From Alphaproteobacteria bacterium (lineage in GTDB: Bacteria > Pseudomonadota > Alphaproteobacteria > Sphingomonadales > Kordiimonadaceae): DNA of 64,000 bases. The notes under the pieces were generated by a model. It saw only the letters and a program-made list of their open reading frames with translations, was not told the origin of the DNA and searched no databases. This document shows, in pieces, positions 23,871 to 33,705 of the stretch (within the stretch, counting starts at the first letter, position 1; the number at the start of each line of letters is the position of its first letter). The DNA lies in assembly GCA_006226495.1 (NCBI GenBank), contig SBGU01000040.1, positions 1 to 64,000 on the forward strand, written 5' to 3'. The position numbers and the translations under genes are program-made.

Positions 23871-24737
23871 ATGAAACCGGTTCTGCACGCAGTCATATTG
23901 GCGAAAACCGTGAACGACAGCCTGCATGCGATGACGCTGGCCGCCGCCGACAGCCTGCGCCGCAGTTTTGCCCACCGGCCGGGCACCCTGAGCATCACGA
24001 TCGTTGAGAGCAACCGCGACTTTGCCGGCTCAGGTTATGCCTATCCCGACTATGTGCGCCTGCTGGTGCCGGACGAACCATTCAATTTCAACCGGTTCCT
24101 GAACCTTGGCCTTGAGAGTGTGACGGCGGACTATTACGCGCTTTGCAACAATGACATCGATTTTGCGCCCGACTGGTTTGATGCCATCGAGCGCATGGCC
24201 GGCCTGATGCCCGAGGTGGGCTCCTTCAGTCCCATGTGCCCGGACTGGCCGCGCCAGCAAAGCCTGTTGGCGGGTGGCAGCCGCCCGGTGATCATGGGAT
24301 ACCGGCCTTCGTTCGAGCTTTCAGGCTGGTGCATTGTGCTCAGGCAGGCGACATGGCGGGCCATCGGCCCCTTTGACGAGGCCTTCCGCTTCTATTTCGC
24401 CGACGATGATTATGCCATGACCCTGCGGGCCCACAATATCCGGCATGCGCTGGTGCCGGCATCCCATGTGCGCCATCTGGAGCATCAGAAAACCAGCCAC
24501 CAGACAGACGTGCCCGGCCATGATGTGGCAAAACCGCCAAGCGGGCTGCCGCTGCTCCTCCGGTTCAGGCGCTATCGGTGGCTGACCAGCAATCCGGGCA
24601 TGCTGGACGGCTATCTGGCCTTTTCGCGCAAATGGGGCAACATGCTGGTTTATGCGTTGAGGCGCACTTTGCATGATGCCACCTTCCTGCGCCTCGGCCT
24701 CAAGTGGCCGACCCGGCTGATCATCCCACGGCCCTGA
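23871..24737 (+). CDS. Family 2 glycosyltransferase
   Basis: This is a GT2 (GT-A fold) protein of about 288 residues: an early VILAKTVND strand, CNNDIDFAPDWF (metal-binding DxD-type site) near residue 85, and SGWCIVLRQATW and FYFADDDYAMTLR in the acceptor half. No membrane segment is evident, so it is probably cytoplasmic or membrane-associated. The start is uncertain: ATG 23871 puts the first strand right after the N-terminus; ATGs at 23835 and 23856 are alternatives. It stands alone between a divergent permease gene and modA, so its acceptor (cell-surface glycan or other) is unknown. Confidence 0.75.
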   Translation: MKPVLHAVILAKTVNDSLHAMTLAAADSLRRSFAHRPGTLSITIVESNRDFAGSGYAYPDYVRLLVPDEPFNFNRFLNLGLESVTADYYALCNNDIDFAPDWFDAIERMAGLMPEVGSFSPMCPDWPRQQSLLAGGSRPVIMGYRPSFELSGWCIVLRQATWRAIGPFDEAFRFYFADDDYAMTLRAHNIRHALVPASHVRHLEHQKTSHQTDVPGHDVAKPPSGLPLLLRFRRYRWLTSNPGMLDGYLAFSRKWGNMLVYALRRTLHDATFLRLGLKWPTRLIIPRP

Positions 24738-24887
24738 TATATCCGCACGGCGATCATGAAATTGCCATGCTGGCGATGTTTGATAGACTGATGTTTTGCT
24801 TCATTTGATCGGGTGCCGCCATGGGTACAGGTTGGGCGCCATGTTGACGATGCAATCGCAACCCTTTGACCGAAAGCAGGCTGCAGT

Positions 24888-25667
24888 ATGAAATATATTT
24901 TTGCGACCCTGGCCCTGGCCACCGCCTTTATTGCAGGCACGGCAGGCGCAGACGACAGCACCCCGGAGCCTGTGACCGTTTTTGCAGCCTCAAGCCTCAC
25001 CGATGTCCTGGGTGAACAGGCCAAAAACTGGTCGAGCGAAAACAAGCGCCCGATGCCCCGGCTTTCTTTTGGTGCCAGCGCCACCATGGCGCGGCAGATC
25101 ATGTCCGGCGCACCGGCCGACCTGATGCTGAGCGCAAACCCTGCATGGGTTTTCACCCTGTCGGACGAAGGCCTGTTGAAAACCGAACCGGTGGCGCTCG
25201 TGAAAAACAGCCTGGTGCTGGTGATGCCGGGTGTCAGCCTGCCGGCCACACCCGAGCGGGCGGTATCGGCCCAGTTGGTGAAACAGGCCACACGCGGCGG
25301 TCGGCTCGCGATCGCCGATCCGGCGGTTGCCCCCGCGGGCGCCTATGCCAAAAACTTCCTTGAACAGGTCGGCCTGTGGACCGAACTTGAGCCGCGCGTT
25401 GCGATCAGCCCCAATGTGCGCCGCACGCTCTTGCTGGTGGAACGCGGCGGCCTGCCGGGCTTCGTCTATTCCAGCGACGCCAGGGCCAGCAAATATGTCA
25501 CCATCGTCGGCACCGTGCCCGAGGATGCCGGCAACCCCATCCTTTATATGGCTGGCCTGACGAAAGATGCCGCACCGGACGCGGACCAGTTCCTGGCCTA
25601 CCTGATTGGTGTGCAGGCCCGGGCGGTGTGGGAAAAGTACGGTTTTGTGCCACTTGACCTGAAATGA
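24888..25667 (+). CDS. modA: ModA-like molybdate-binding periplasmic protein
   Basis: The 259-residue protein has a signal peptide (cleaved near GTAGA) and the ModA pattern: TVFAASSLTDVL at the start of the mature part, then FGASATMARQI, GAPADLMLSANPAW and, later, GFVYSSDA. The Ser residues in AASS and FGAS bind the oxyanion in the family. No modB or modC is next to it, which is unusual; the permease and ATPase must be elsewhere, or this binds a different oxyanion. MoaD and MoaE genes at 37 kb show the cell uses molybdenum cofactor. Confidence 0.85.
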   Translation: MKYIFATLALATAFIAGTAGADDSTPEPVTVFAASSLTDVLGEQAKNWSSENKRPMPRLSFGASATMARQIMSGAPADLMLSANPAWVFTLSDEGLLKTEPVALVKNSLVLVMPGVSLPATPERAVSAQLVKQATRGGRLAIADPAVAPAGAYAKNFLEQVGLWTELEPRVAISPNVRRTLLLVERGGLPGFVYSSDARASKYVTIVGTVPEDAGNPILYMAGLTKDAAPDADQFLAYLIGVQARAVWEKYGFVPLDLK

Positions 25668-25766
25668 TACAGTTTTTGATGTATCAAAGCGGGACAATAT
25701 GCTTCATTTCGGGACACATATTTGAGCCAAAAATATCAAGTTATTGAAATATATAGACTTTAATTT

Positions 25767-25784
25767 CTGGCACAGCCCTTGAAA
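25767..25784 (+). promoter_or_regulatory. Candidate sigma-54 promoter
   Basis: CTGGCAC-N5-TTGAAA matches the sigma-54 -24/-12 consensus (TGGCAC-N5-TTGCW) except for GA in place of GC at -12, with correct spacing. Two copies of CGGGACA (near 25691 and 25711) lie upstream as possible activator sites. Transcription would start near 25793. Confidence 0.45.
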
Positions 25785-25792
25785 TATAAATT

Positions 25793-25940
25793 GCGAACCT
25801 GGTGCTCCGGCTGCCACCGAAATCCGGGTTCCCGATTTAGGTTCTTCCCGCTGCCACGGGTTGTAACCCTGTAAAGTTGAAACCGGCTGTGCCATTTGCC
25901 CCACCTCAATCCGCCCGGCACAGTCGGTTTCAGTCTTTTT
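25793..25940 (+). ncRNA. Candidate small RNA with C-rich terminator loop
   Basis: This 329-base space has no convincing coding frame but is strongly structured. Smaller stems (AAATC/GATTT near 25821-25845, GGGTT/AACCC near 25856-25868) precede a 16-base terminal hairpin and a T run. The terminal loop shows CCCCACCTCAATCC, complementary to ribosome-binding sequence (GAGGTG-like). Exposed anti-Shine-Dalgarno loops are a known theme of alphaproteobacterial small RNAs. It could instead be the long leader of the following hydrolase gene (ATG 25997), with the hairpin as attenuator. Confidence 0.4.
25878..25940 (+). terminator. Long-stem intrinsic terminator of the candidate small RNA
   Basis: TGAAACCGGCTGTGCC (25878-25893) pairs with GGCACAGTCGGTTTCA (25917-25932), 16 bases with a single G-T pair, around a 23-base loop, followed by GTCTTTTT. 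Confidence 0.6.
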
Positions 25941-25996
25941 AGGCCTTCCCGATTTCCGCAAATGCAGCTACCCATAAGGCAAACGAAGGACGCCTT

Positions 25997-26920
25997 ATGA
26001 GCATCGGATTCATTCAGGATTTCACGGCGAATTATGGAATTGCCGAGGCGCGCAGCAACCGCGTGACCCGCGTGCTGTGCAAAAACCCGAGCCCCTATAC
26101 CTACACCGGTACCGCCACCTATCTTGTGGGTGCCGGCAGCAATCTGGCGGTCATCGACCCCGGCCCCTTGATGCCGGAGCATGGCGAAGCAATCCTGAAC
26201 GCCGCAGGCGACCGCACCATCAGCCATATCCTCGTGACCCACAGCCATATCGACCACAGCCCGCTCTCGGCCTGGCTGGCTGAACGCACGGGGGCGCCGG
26301 TATACGGCTTCGGGCCGCACGGCACCGGCCGCAAGACCGGCCTTGAAGGCGAGGATGTCGAAGCCGGCGCCGACCGCAGCTTCATGCCCGACATCCGGCT
26401 TGCGGACGGCGACACGGTCACGGGTGACGGCTGGACCATCCGGGCCATCCATACACCCGGCCATACCGCCAACCACCTGTGTTTTTATCTGGAAGAAGAA
26501 AAGGCGCTGTTTGTCGGCGACCATATCATGGGCTGGGCCACCACGGTTATCGCGCCGCCCGACGGCGACATGCGCGACTATCTCGCGAGCCTCGACAGGG
26601 TGATCGCCCTCGCGCCCGACCGGCTGTACCCTACCCACGGCCCGGCGGTCGACGATCCCGTACCGTTTGTGCGCGGCATATATGACCACCGGCTGAAGCG
26701 GGAAGAACAGATCCTGGCGCACCTTGAAGAAGGCCCCTGCACCATCGATATAATGGTCAGCCGCATGTACAAGGGTGTCGATCCGCGCCTCTTTGGTGCT
26801 GCCGCGCGGTCGGTGTTCGGGCACCTGATTGCGCTTCGAGACGAAGGCCGGGTGCTGACCGATGGCCCCGCACGACTGGACAGCATATACAGGCTTGGCC
26901 AGGCGCCAATAAATCCTTGA
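25997..26920 (+). CDS. LACTB2-like metallo-beta-lactamase-fold hydrolase
   Basis: The 307-residue cytoplasmic protein has the zinc motif THSHIDHS near residue 80, TPGHTANHLCFY with the third-site His near 155, VGDHIMGW with the bridging Asp, and YPTHGP near 215. The C-terminal 75 residues (REEQILAHLEEGPCTIDIMV onward) form the winged-helix tail typical of LACTB2-like proteins, some of which cleave RNA or thioesters. GAAGGA precedes the ATG. nadA begins 81 bases downstream in the same direction; no functional link is known. Confidence 0.85.
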   Translation: MSIGFIQDFTANYGIAEARSNRVTRVLCKNPSPYTYTGTATYLVGAGSNLAVIDPGPLMPEHGEAILNAAGDRTISHILVTHSHIDHSPLSAWLAERTGAPVYGFGPHGTGRKTGLEGEDVEAGADRSFMPDIRLADGDTVTGDGWTIRAIHTPGHTANHLCFYLEEEKALFVGDHIMGWATTVIAPPDGDMRDYLASLDRVIALAPDRLYPTHGPAVDDPVPFVRGIYDHRLKREEQILAHLEEGPCTIDIMVSRMYKGVDPRLFGAAARSVFGHLIALRDEGRVLTDGPARLDSIYRLGQAPINP

Positions 26921-27001
26921 TTGCCAAGGCGGGCGCTGCCCGGTATCTATGCGGCAGATTTGTTACCAGTGAACGCGCGGGAAGGCGCGGGAGACGAGCT
27001 T

Positions 27002-28000
27002 ATGAACCTGATGAACAACCCGGCTGTTGACCCGACCCTCGACCTTGTTGCCGAAATCAACCGGCTCAGGAAAGAGAAGAATGCCGTCATCCTGGCGCAT
27101 TATTACCAGGCCGGTGAAATCCAGGACATCGCCGATTTTGTCGGCGACAGCCTCGATCTTTCCCGCAAGGCGGCGGAAACCGATGCCGATGTCATCGTCT
27201 TCTGCGGTGTGCGTTTCATGGCCGAGGTCGCCAAGATCCTGAGCCCCCAGAAAACCGTGGTGCTGCCCGACCTGAAGGCCGGCTGCAGCCTTGAGGACAG
27301 TTGCCCGCCGGACGAATTCGAGAAATTTGTCAAGGCGCACCCCGACCATATGGTGCTGAGCTATATCAACTGCTCGGCCAAGGTGAAGGCGCTGACCGAC
27401 ATCATCGTCACCAGCTCGAACGCTGAACATATTGTCGCAAGCCTGCCCGCGGACCAGAAGATCATTTTCGCGCCCGACCGGCACCTTGGCGGTTACCTGT
27501 CGCGCAAGCTGGGCCGCGACATGCTTCTGTGGCAGGGCACCTGCATGGTGCATGAACTGTTCAGCGAAAAGGAACTGATCAAGCTGAAGGCCCAGTATCC
27601 GGACGCGCCGGTTGCCGCACACCCCGAATGCCCGGACCAGATCGTGCAGCATGCCGACCATGTGGGCTCCACCAGCTCGATCCTCAAATTCGCCACCGAA
27701 AGTGACGCCGACACCATCATTGTCGCGACCGAGCCGGGCATCATCCACCAGATGCAGAAGGCGGCCCCGCACAAGACCTTCATCGGCGCCCCCGGTGCCG
27801 ACGGCAATTGCAGTTGCAACACCTGCCCCTTCATGGCGCTCAATACCATGGAAAAGCTGTATCTGTGCCTGCGCGACCTGGGCCCCGAAATCGACCTGGA
27901 TGAAGAAACCCGCGTCAAGGCGGAAAAGCCGCTCCGGCGCATGCTGGAACTGAGCCCCACCAAGGGCCCGGCCAAAGACGTTTCCGCCATCGGCGCCTGA
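27002..28000 (+). CDS. nadA: Quinolinate synthase A
   Basis: The 332-residue protein condenses iminoaspartate with dihydroxyacetone phosphate to quinolinate for NAD synthesis. Hallmarks are ILAHYYQ near residue 33, the cluster cysteines in KAGCSLEDSC, GTCMVHE and NCSCNTCPFM (three cysteines ligate one [4Fe-4S]), and the HPECP segment. ATG 27002 has GGGAG a few bases upstream; longer frames need TTG. nadC follows 14 bases later, so the pair is an operon. nadB (L-aspartate oxidase), usually nearby, is not in the window. Confidence 0.97.
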   Translation: MNLMNNPAVDPTLDLVAEINRLRKEKNAVILAHYYQAGEIQDIADFVGDSLDLSRKAAETDADVIVFCGVRFMAEVAKILSPQKTVVLPDLKAGCSLEDSCPPDEFEKFVKAHPDHMVLSYINCSAKVKALTDIIVTSSNAEHIVASLPADQKIIFAPDRHLGGYLSRKLGRDMLLWQGTCMVHELFSEKELIKLKAQYPDAPVAAHPECPDQIVQHADHVGSTSSILKFATESDADTIIVATEPGIIHQMQKAAPHKTFIGAPGADGNCSCNTCPFMALNTMEKLYLCLRDLGPEIDLDEETRVKAEKPLRRMLELSPTKGPAKDVSAIGA

Positions 28001-28014
28001 GGGACCAGCCCGGC

Positions 28015-28860
28015 ATGACCGACTTTCCGCTGAATGCTGCCGAAATCGAACGCTTCATCGACACGGCCTTCGCCGAGGATATCGCCGATGGCGATGTGAC
28101 ATGCGCGACCGTGATCCCGGCGGATGCGCGGCTGAAGGCGGTGATGAACGCGCGCGAAGCCATGGTGATTGCCGGCCTGCCGCTGATTGAACCGATCTTC
28201 CGCCGGCTGGACCCCGATTGCACGGTGCGTTTCCACCTGCGGGACGGTGACCGCGCTGCGGCGGGTGATACCATTGTCGAAATCGAAGGCGCCGCCCGTG
28301 CGCTATTGAGCGCGGAACGCACCGCGCTCAATATCCTGCAGCACCTGTCCGGCATCGCGACCCTGACCCTCAGTTATGTCGAGCGTATCGAAGGCACGGG
28401 TGCCCGGCTTCTGGATACGCGCAAGACCATCCCGGGGCTCAGGAAGCTGGCCAAGTATGCCACGGCCATGGGCGGGGCCAAAAACCACCGCATGGGCCTG
28501 TTTGATGCCGTCATGATCAAGGACAATCATATCGCGGTTGCGGGCTCGGTTTCCAAAGCCGTGGCCGGCGCCAAGGCTGCTGGCCGTACCGATATCCAGG
28601 TGGAATGCGATACCATCGCGCAGGTGCGCGAGGCACTGGATGCCGGTGCCAACAGCCTGCTTCTGGACAATATGCCGCCGCCGGTGCTCAGGGAAGCCGT
28701 GAAGCTTGTGGCGGGCCGCATCAGTTGCGAAGCCTCTGGCGGTGTGACGCTCGATACCATTCGGGCAATCGCGGAAACCGGTGTGACCTATATTTCGGTG
28801 GGACGGCTGACCCAGTCGGCCCCCGCAGTCGACATCGGCCTCGATTTTTCCGCGGCCTGA
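28015..28860 (+). CDS. nadC: Nicotinate-nucleotide pyrophosphorylase (quinolinate phosphoribosyltransferase)
   Basis: The 281-residue protein converts quinolinate and PRPP to nicotinate mononucleotide. It shows the standard motifs: ALLSAERTALNILQHLSGIAT, DTRKTIPGLR (Arg and Lys of the active site), KNHRMGLFDAVMIKDNH and EASGGV. Length is normal. It works directly after NadA, encoded just upstream, and is convergent with the next gene 10 bases away. Confidence 0.97.
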   Translation: MTDFPLNAAEIERFIDTAFAEDIADGDVTCATVIPADARLKAVMNAREAMVIAGLPLIEPIFRRLDPDCTVRFHLRDGDRAAAGDTIVEIEGAARALLSAERTALNILQHLSGIATLTLSYVERIEGTGARLLDTRKTIPGLRKLAKYATAMGGAKNHRMGLFDAVMIKDNHIAVAGSVSKAVAGAKAAGRTDIQVECDTIAQVREALDAGANSLLLDNMPPPVLREAVKLVAGRISCEASGGVTLDTIRAIAETGVTYISVGRLTQSAPAVDIGLDFSAA

Positions 28861-28870
28861 CGACTGACGC

Positions 28871-29272
28871 TCAGGCGTGCCCGCCATAATGGTGCGCGCG
28901 GATATCATGGAGTTCGCTGTCAAGCTGGTGCCAGGTCGCTTCGTCGATGGCGTTTTTCCAGACACACGACAGCGCCACGCAGAAATTCTGGCTTTCACGC
29001 GCGGCTTCGAGGAGAAGACCGAGCATTTCAGGGCCATGATGGCGCACCAGTTCTTTCAGGGGACCAGTGCCCAGGCCCGCGAGCGCCTTGACATTGTCGC
29101 CCTCGGCGGTGTTGGCGATGACCCAGCATACCTTGAAGCCCAGCATGCCGTCGTCGCGGCACAGGCGTGCGAGCTTGCCAAGGGCAAACATTTCCGGCTG
29201 GTCGAGCCGCTGCCCGCCCAGATAAAATCCCAGATAGTCAGCCGCCAACTGGTGAATTTCGGCTTCCTGCAT
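28871..29272 (-). CDS. Small alpha-helical protein, resembling DUF6869-type
   Basis: From ATG 29272 the product is 133 residues, all helical by composition, with a YLGFYLGGQRL segment near the start and LGTGPLKELVRHHGPEM in the middle, a pattern I associate with the DUF6869 family; this assignment is weak. No membrane or signal segment is seen. A longer frame begins at 29398, but its extra part looks non-coding. Function unknown; the neighbours (nadC and an M48 protease gene) do not suggest one. Confidence 0.6.
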   Translation of the reverse strand: MQEAEIHQLAADYLGFYLGGQRLDQPEMFALGKLARLCRDDGMLGFKVCWVIANTAEGDNVKALAGLGTGPLKELVRHHGPEMLGLLLEAARESQNFCVALSCVWKNAIDEATWHQLDSELHDIRAHHYGGHA

Positions 29273-29488
29273 AAAACTGTCGTCCCGGTCCGGGCATGTT
29301 GTCTCTGCGTACAACCCGTGCCCCTCTCTTTTGCCGGAATGCAATAGCGCTTTCCGACCCCCGGGTTGCATAATGCTTATACGCGCGGGAACACGCAAAC
29401 ATTGCCCCGTATTTTACTAAAATTTTAATTATCTGTTAACCATACATGCCCATGTAACCACAGGCAGAATCCGGTTGGTCCTTCAGGA

Positions 29489-30259
29489 TTACGGCCCCCG
29501 GAACTCTTTCATGTATTCGGGCATTTTTGCCTGCAGCCGCTTGATACGATTGTCGTCGGACGGGTGGGTGGACAGGAAGGTCGGCTGGCCGCCGGCGTCC
29601 TTCAGGGTCTTCATTTTCTGCCACAGTTTCACGGCAGCATGCGGATCGAACCCGGCACGCGCCATATAGACGGTGCCGACATCGTCGGCTTCCAGTTCCA
29701 TGTCGCGGCTGTGCGGCAGCGCGACAAAACCCTGTGCCGCCAGGGCGCCAAGGCCCACGGCAAGCTGGGCGGTCTCGTTATCGGTACCGGCGGCCACGGC
29801 AGCACCGGCACCCGCCAGGATCATGTTCTGCACCTGGGCGCGGCTCATCTGCTCGGCACCGTGGCGCAGCACCGCATGGGCGATTTCGTGCCCCAGCACG
29901 GCGGCCAGTTCGGAATCGTCGAAACTCTCGACCATCTTGGCATAGACCGCGACCTTGCCGCCCGGCAGCGCCCAGGCGTTCAGGACAGGCTCGTCGATCA
30001 CAACAAATTCCCACGGCAGCTCGGGCGCATCGGAAATGGCAGCGATGCGTTTGCCGATCCGGCTCACCCGTTCGGCCATCACGCCGGTCTCGAGCACCGG
30101 GGCGGTCTTCTTGACCTCCTGCATGGCCTCAAGGCCAAGGGCCGCGTCCTCGGACGCCGGGATGGTGATGAACTGCGACCGGCCGGTCACTTCATTGGTG
30201 GTTACACATGCCGTCACCGCAAGAAGCGACGCGGCGGCAAGAAGATGCCTGACTGCCAT
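29489..30259 (-). CDS. M48-family metalloprotease lipoprotein
   Basis: From ATG 30259 the product has 256 residues with a lipoprotein signal (lipobox VTAC near residue 18), so it is likely anchored in an envelope membrane and faces the periplasm. The zinc motif HEIAH lies near residue 134 and the third ligand in ELEADDVG near residue 193; both are intact. The C-terminal half has STHPSDDNRI, typical of BepA/LoiP-like M48 proteases that remove misfolded outer-membrane proteins. The longer frame upstream is rejected because it places the signal peptide internally. rpmF lies upstream and ends with its own terminator. Confidence 0.85.
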   Translation of the reverse strand: MAVRHLLAAASLLAVTACVTTNEVTGRSQFITIPASEDAALGLEAMQEVKKTAPVLETGVMAERVSRIGKRIAAISDAPELPWEFVVIDEPVLNAWALPGGKVAVYAKMVESFDDSELAAVLGHEIAHAVLRHGAEQMSRAQVQNMILAGAGAAVAAGTDNETAQLAVGLGALAAQGFVALPHSRDMELEADDVGTVYMARAGFDPHAAVKLWQKMKTLKDAGGQPTFLSTHPSDDNRIKRLQAKMPEYMKEFRGP

Positions 30260-30359
30260 AGGGGTCCCCTGTCCTTTGACTGATCTTGTCCTTAGACTGT
30301 TCAACTGACAGCATAGCAGACCGGAAAGGGCAAAAAAGCGGCAGCGTGCAAAAAACAGC

Positions 30360-30393
30360 AAAAACGGCGGTCCCCCGTGGGAACCACCGTTTT
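30360..30393 (-). terminator. Terminator after rpmF
   Basis: AAAACGGCGGTCCC and GGGAACCACCGTTTT form a long stem with one or two mismatches around CCGT, 35 bases after the rpmF stop. Read on the minus strand it ends in a TTTTTGC stretch. Confidence 0.7.
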
Positions 30394-30427
30394 CTGAAGT
30401 CGCCGAAGCGATCCGCAAGCCGGGGAC

Positions 30428-30613
30428 TTAGTAGTCGCCCTTGGGCTCCAGGATCTGCTTGCCACGATACATGCCCGTTTTCAGGTCGATGTGGTGGCGC
30501 AGCTTGTACTCGCCGGTGTGCGAGTCTTCTTGGAAGTTAACGCGGGCCAGCGCGTCGTGCGAACGGCGCATACCACGGCGGGACGGCGTTGTTTTTCTCT
30601 TAGGAACTGCCAT
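30428..30613 (-). CDS. rpmF: 50S ribosomal protein L32
   Basis: The 61-residue basic protein begins [20 protein letters not shown], the conserved L32 N-terminus. It lacks the zinc-binding CxxC pairs, as in the zinc-free form common in proteobacteria. A promoter-like pair lies about 170 bases upstream and a strong terminator follows, so it is probably transcribed alone. Confidence 0.97.
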   Translation of the reverse strand: MAVPKRKTTPSRRGMRRSHDALARVNFQEDSHTGEYKLRHHIDLKTGMYRGKQILEPKGDY

Positions 30614-30782
30614 ATCTCTAACCTTTTTTCATCACCGCGACTGGGTATGCCACCCGTCCGGCCATCTCCACCGGGCCCACACATGCGTGAACCCCTTGAT
30701 TCGAGGCGCGCACCATAAGGCGGGCACCCTTAAAAAGCAAGCAAAAGACGCGCACGCCTCGCCGGCTCTCTGTTCGGGCGGA

Positions 30783-30811
30783 CAGATAATTGATTCTTCA
30801 GCCCTTTTCAA
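30783..30811 (-). promoter_or_regulatory. Candidate vegetative promoter for rpmF
   Basis: On the minus strand, TTGAAA (30811-30806) and TATCTG (30788-30783) are separated by exactly 17 bases in an AT-rich stretch. The leader before the rpmF ATG would be about 160 bases. Confidence 0.45.
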
Positions 30812-30882
30812 GCGGACTTTTGACTTATAAGACCTATCTTTAGGGAAACACGCCGCCACGGGCGCGCTTCGGGAGGGACAAA

Positions 30883-31821
30883 ATGAGCAGAATCCTTTTT
30901 TATCTCGATGGTTACAGCCACGATGTCTGGCGCGAGGCCTTCAGGGCGGTCGACCCTTCGGTCGAGTTCAGGGGCTTTCCCGACTGGGGCAGCCCTGACG
31001 ACGGGCCGGCCTATGCTTTTGTCTGGGAAGCCGAACCCGGCCTGTTGAAGCGATTCCCCAACATCAAGGCGATCTTTTCGCTGGGCGCGGGCGTCGACCA
31101 TCTGATGCGCGATCCCGACCTGCCGAAGGACGTGCCCATCATCCGCATGGGCGATGACGGGCTGAAAGAAGGCATGGCCGAATATGTGCTGATGTCGGTG
31201 CTGATGCACCACCGGCAGATGCCGCTTCTGGCCACCGCGCAGTCGAAAGCCCGCTGGCAGCGGGTCTTTTCCCGCCCTGCCCGGCATGTCCGGGTCGGTA
31301 TCCTGGGTTATGGCGCGCTGGGCAAATGTGCCGCCGAAGCGCTCAAACCGCTTGGATACAATATCGCCGCCTGGTCAAGAAGCCCGAAACCCGCCGAGGA
31401 TGGCGTGCAGCATTTCACCGGCGAAGATGCGCTCAATGACTTCCTGGCGCGCACCGATATTCTGGTGGGCCTGTTGCCCAGCACCAAGGAAACCGAGGGC
31501 CTGTTGAATTTCGACCGGCTGTCGCGCCTGCCGGAAGGGGCGTCGGTAATCAACGCCGGGCGCGGCACCCTGATCGTGCTCGAGGACCTGATCGCGCTTC
31601 TGAACAGCGGCTATCTGAAGGGCGCCACCCTGGATGTGTTCCCCGAGGAACCCCTGCCGGCCGACAGCCCGCTATGGCACCAGGAAGGGCTGTTGATCAC
31701 GCCACACTGCGCTGCCATCACCCGGCCCGACACGGCGGCGGAATATGTGGTGCGCAATATTGGCCGCATCGAAGCCGGCGAGGTGCCGGAGAACATCCTG
31801 GACCTCGGACGCGGCTACTGA
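30883..31821 (+). CDS. ghrA: Glyoxylate/hydroxypyruvate reductase A-like D-2-hydroxyacid dehydrogenase
   Basis: The 312-residue protein has the two-domain 2-hydroxyacid dehydrogenase layout. The nucleotide fold has GILGYGALG near residue 143; catalytic Arg and His are in NAGRGTL and ITPHCAAITRP, with Glu in DVFPEEPLP. SLGAGVDHL and the length match the GhrA branch, which reduces glyoxylate and hydroxypyruvate with NADPH. GGGAGGGA precedes the ATG. It appears to be a single gene; the function call is by family, substrate less certain. Confidence 0.88.
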   Translation: MSRILFYLDGYSHDVWREAFRAVDPSVEFRGFPDWGSPDDGPAYAFVWEAEPGLLKRFPNIKAIFSLGAGVDHLMRDPDLPKDVPIIRMGDDGLKEGMAEYVLMSVLMHHRQMPLLATAQSKARWQRVFSRPARHVRVGILGYGALGKCAAEALKPLGYNIAAWSRSPKPAEDGVQHFTGEDALNDFLARTDILVGLLPSTKETEGLLNFDRLSRLPEGASVINAGRGTLIVLEDLIALLNSGYLKGATLDVFPEEPLPADSPLWHQEGLLITPHCAAITRPDTAAEYVVRNIGRIEAGEVPENILDLGRGY

Positions 31822-31966
31822 TGCTGTGCGCCGGGGCAGCAGCTTTGTGCGCAATGCGGCATCTGCACCGGGGGGCCTTTCTTTTGGCGCAGGCAATCCC
31901 TATATAAGCCGGTAGCCCAAAAAAGACGCCCGCACGTGGCGCCAGGAATAAGGATTCGATCACCCC

Positions 31967-32940
<974 letters not shown>

Positions 32941-32944
<4 letters not shown>

Positions 32945-33702
32945 GCGCTGCGCGCCCTGCTGTCCTGATCACCGGTGCCGCGCGCCGCATCGGCCGTGCG
33001 CTGGCGCTGGACCTTGCCGGCCACGGCTGGGACGTGGCCATCCATTACCATGGCGCCGCCGACGAAGCCGAAGCCGTGGCGCGCGAGATCAAGGCACTGG
33101 GCGCCCGCGCCGTGCTCCTGGGTGCCGAACTGGCCGATGCCGACGCAGCGTCCGGTCTGGTGCCCGCCGCCGTGAAAGCGCTCGGTCGGCCACTGGACGC
33201 CGTCATCAACAATGCTTCGATGTTCGAGAAGGACGATGTGCGGAGCCTGACAGCCGACAGTTTCGACCGGCACCAGGCCGTGAACCTGCGTGCGCCGCTC
33301 CTGATCGCACAGGCCTTTGCCCGCACCCTGCCCGCGCATCATACGGGGGCGGTTATCAATATCATCGACCAGCGGGTCCTGAAACTGAACCCGCAATATA
33401 TGTCCTATATGGTGTCCAAGTCCGGCCTGTGGACCCTGACCCGCACACTCGCGCAGGCGCTGGCGCCGCGTATCCGGGTAAACGGTATCGGCCCGGGCCC
33501 GACTCTGAAGAACACGCGCCAGAGTGACGCTGACTTTGCCGAAGAACAGGCGCGCACCTTGCTTCGCCGCGGACCCGACCTCGCCGAAATATGCGGTGCG
33601 GTGCGTTTTCTGCTTGAGACTCCGTCCGTCACAGGGCAAATGATTGCGCTGGACGGCGGCCAGCACCTCAACTGGCGCACCGACGATATCCTGGAGGACT
33701 AG
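32941..33702 (+). CDS. folM: Short-chain dehydrogenase, FolM/pteridine-reductase-like
   Basis: The 253-residue protein is an SDR with ITGAARRIGRA at the cofactor site, NNAS near residue 90, and the YxxxK active site in YMVSKSGL. The TGAARRIG start (Arg-Arg instead of Gly-Ile) and GPGPTL after the active site are seen in pteridine reductases such as FolM and PTR1, which use NADPH on dihydropterins. folB lies 3 bases downstream, which supports a pterin role. Starts with GTG inside the preceding stop region. Confidence 0.75.
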
Positions 33703-33705
33703 GCC

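Noticed and set aside
25704-25961. 85-codon frame on the minus strand in the modA-hydrolase spacer
   Set aside because: No family match or ribosome site; the region is better explained as structured RNA and its promoter.
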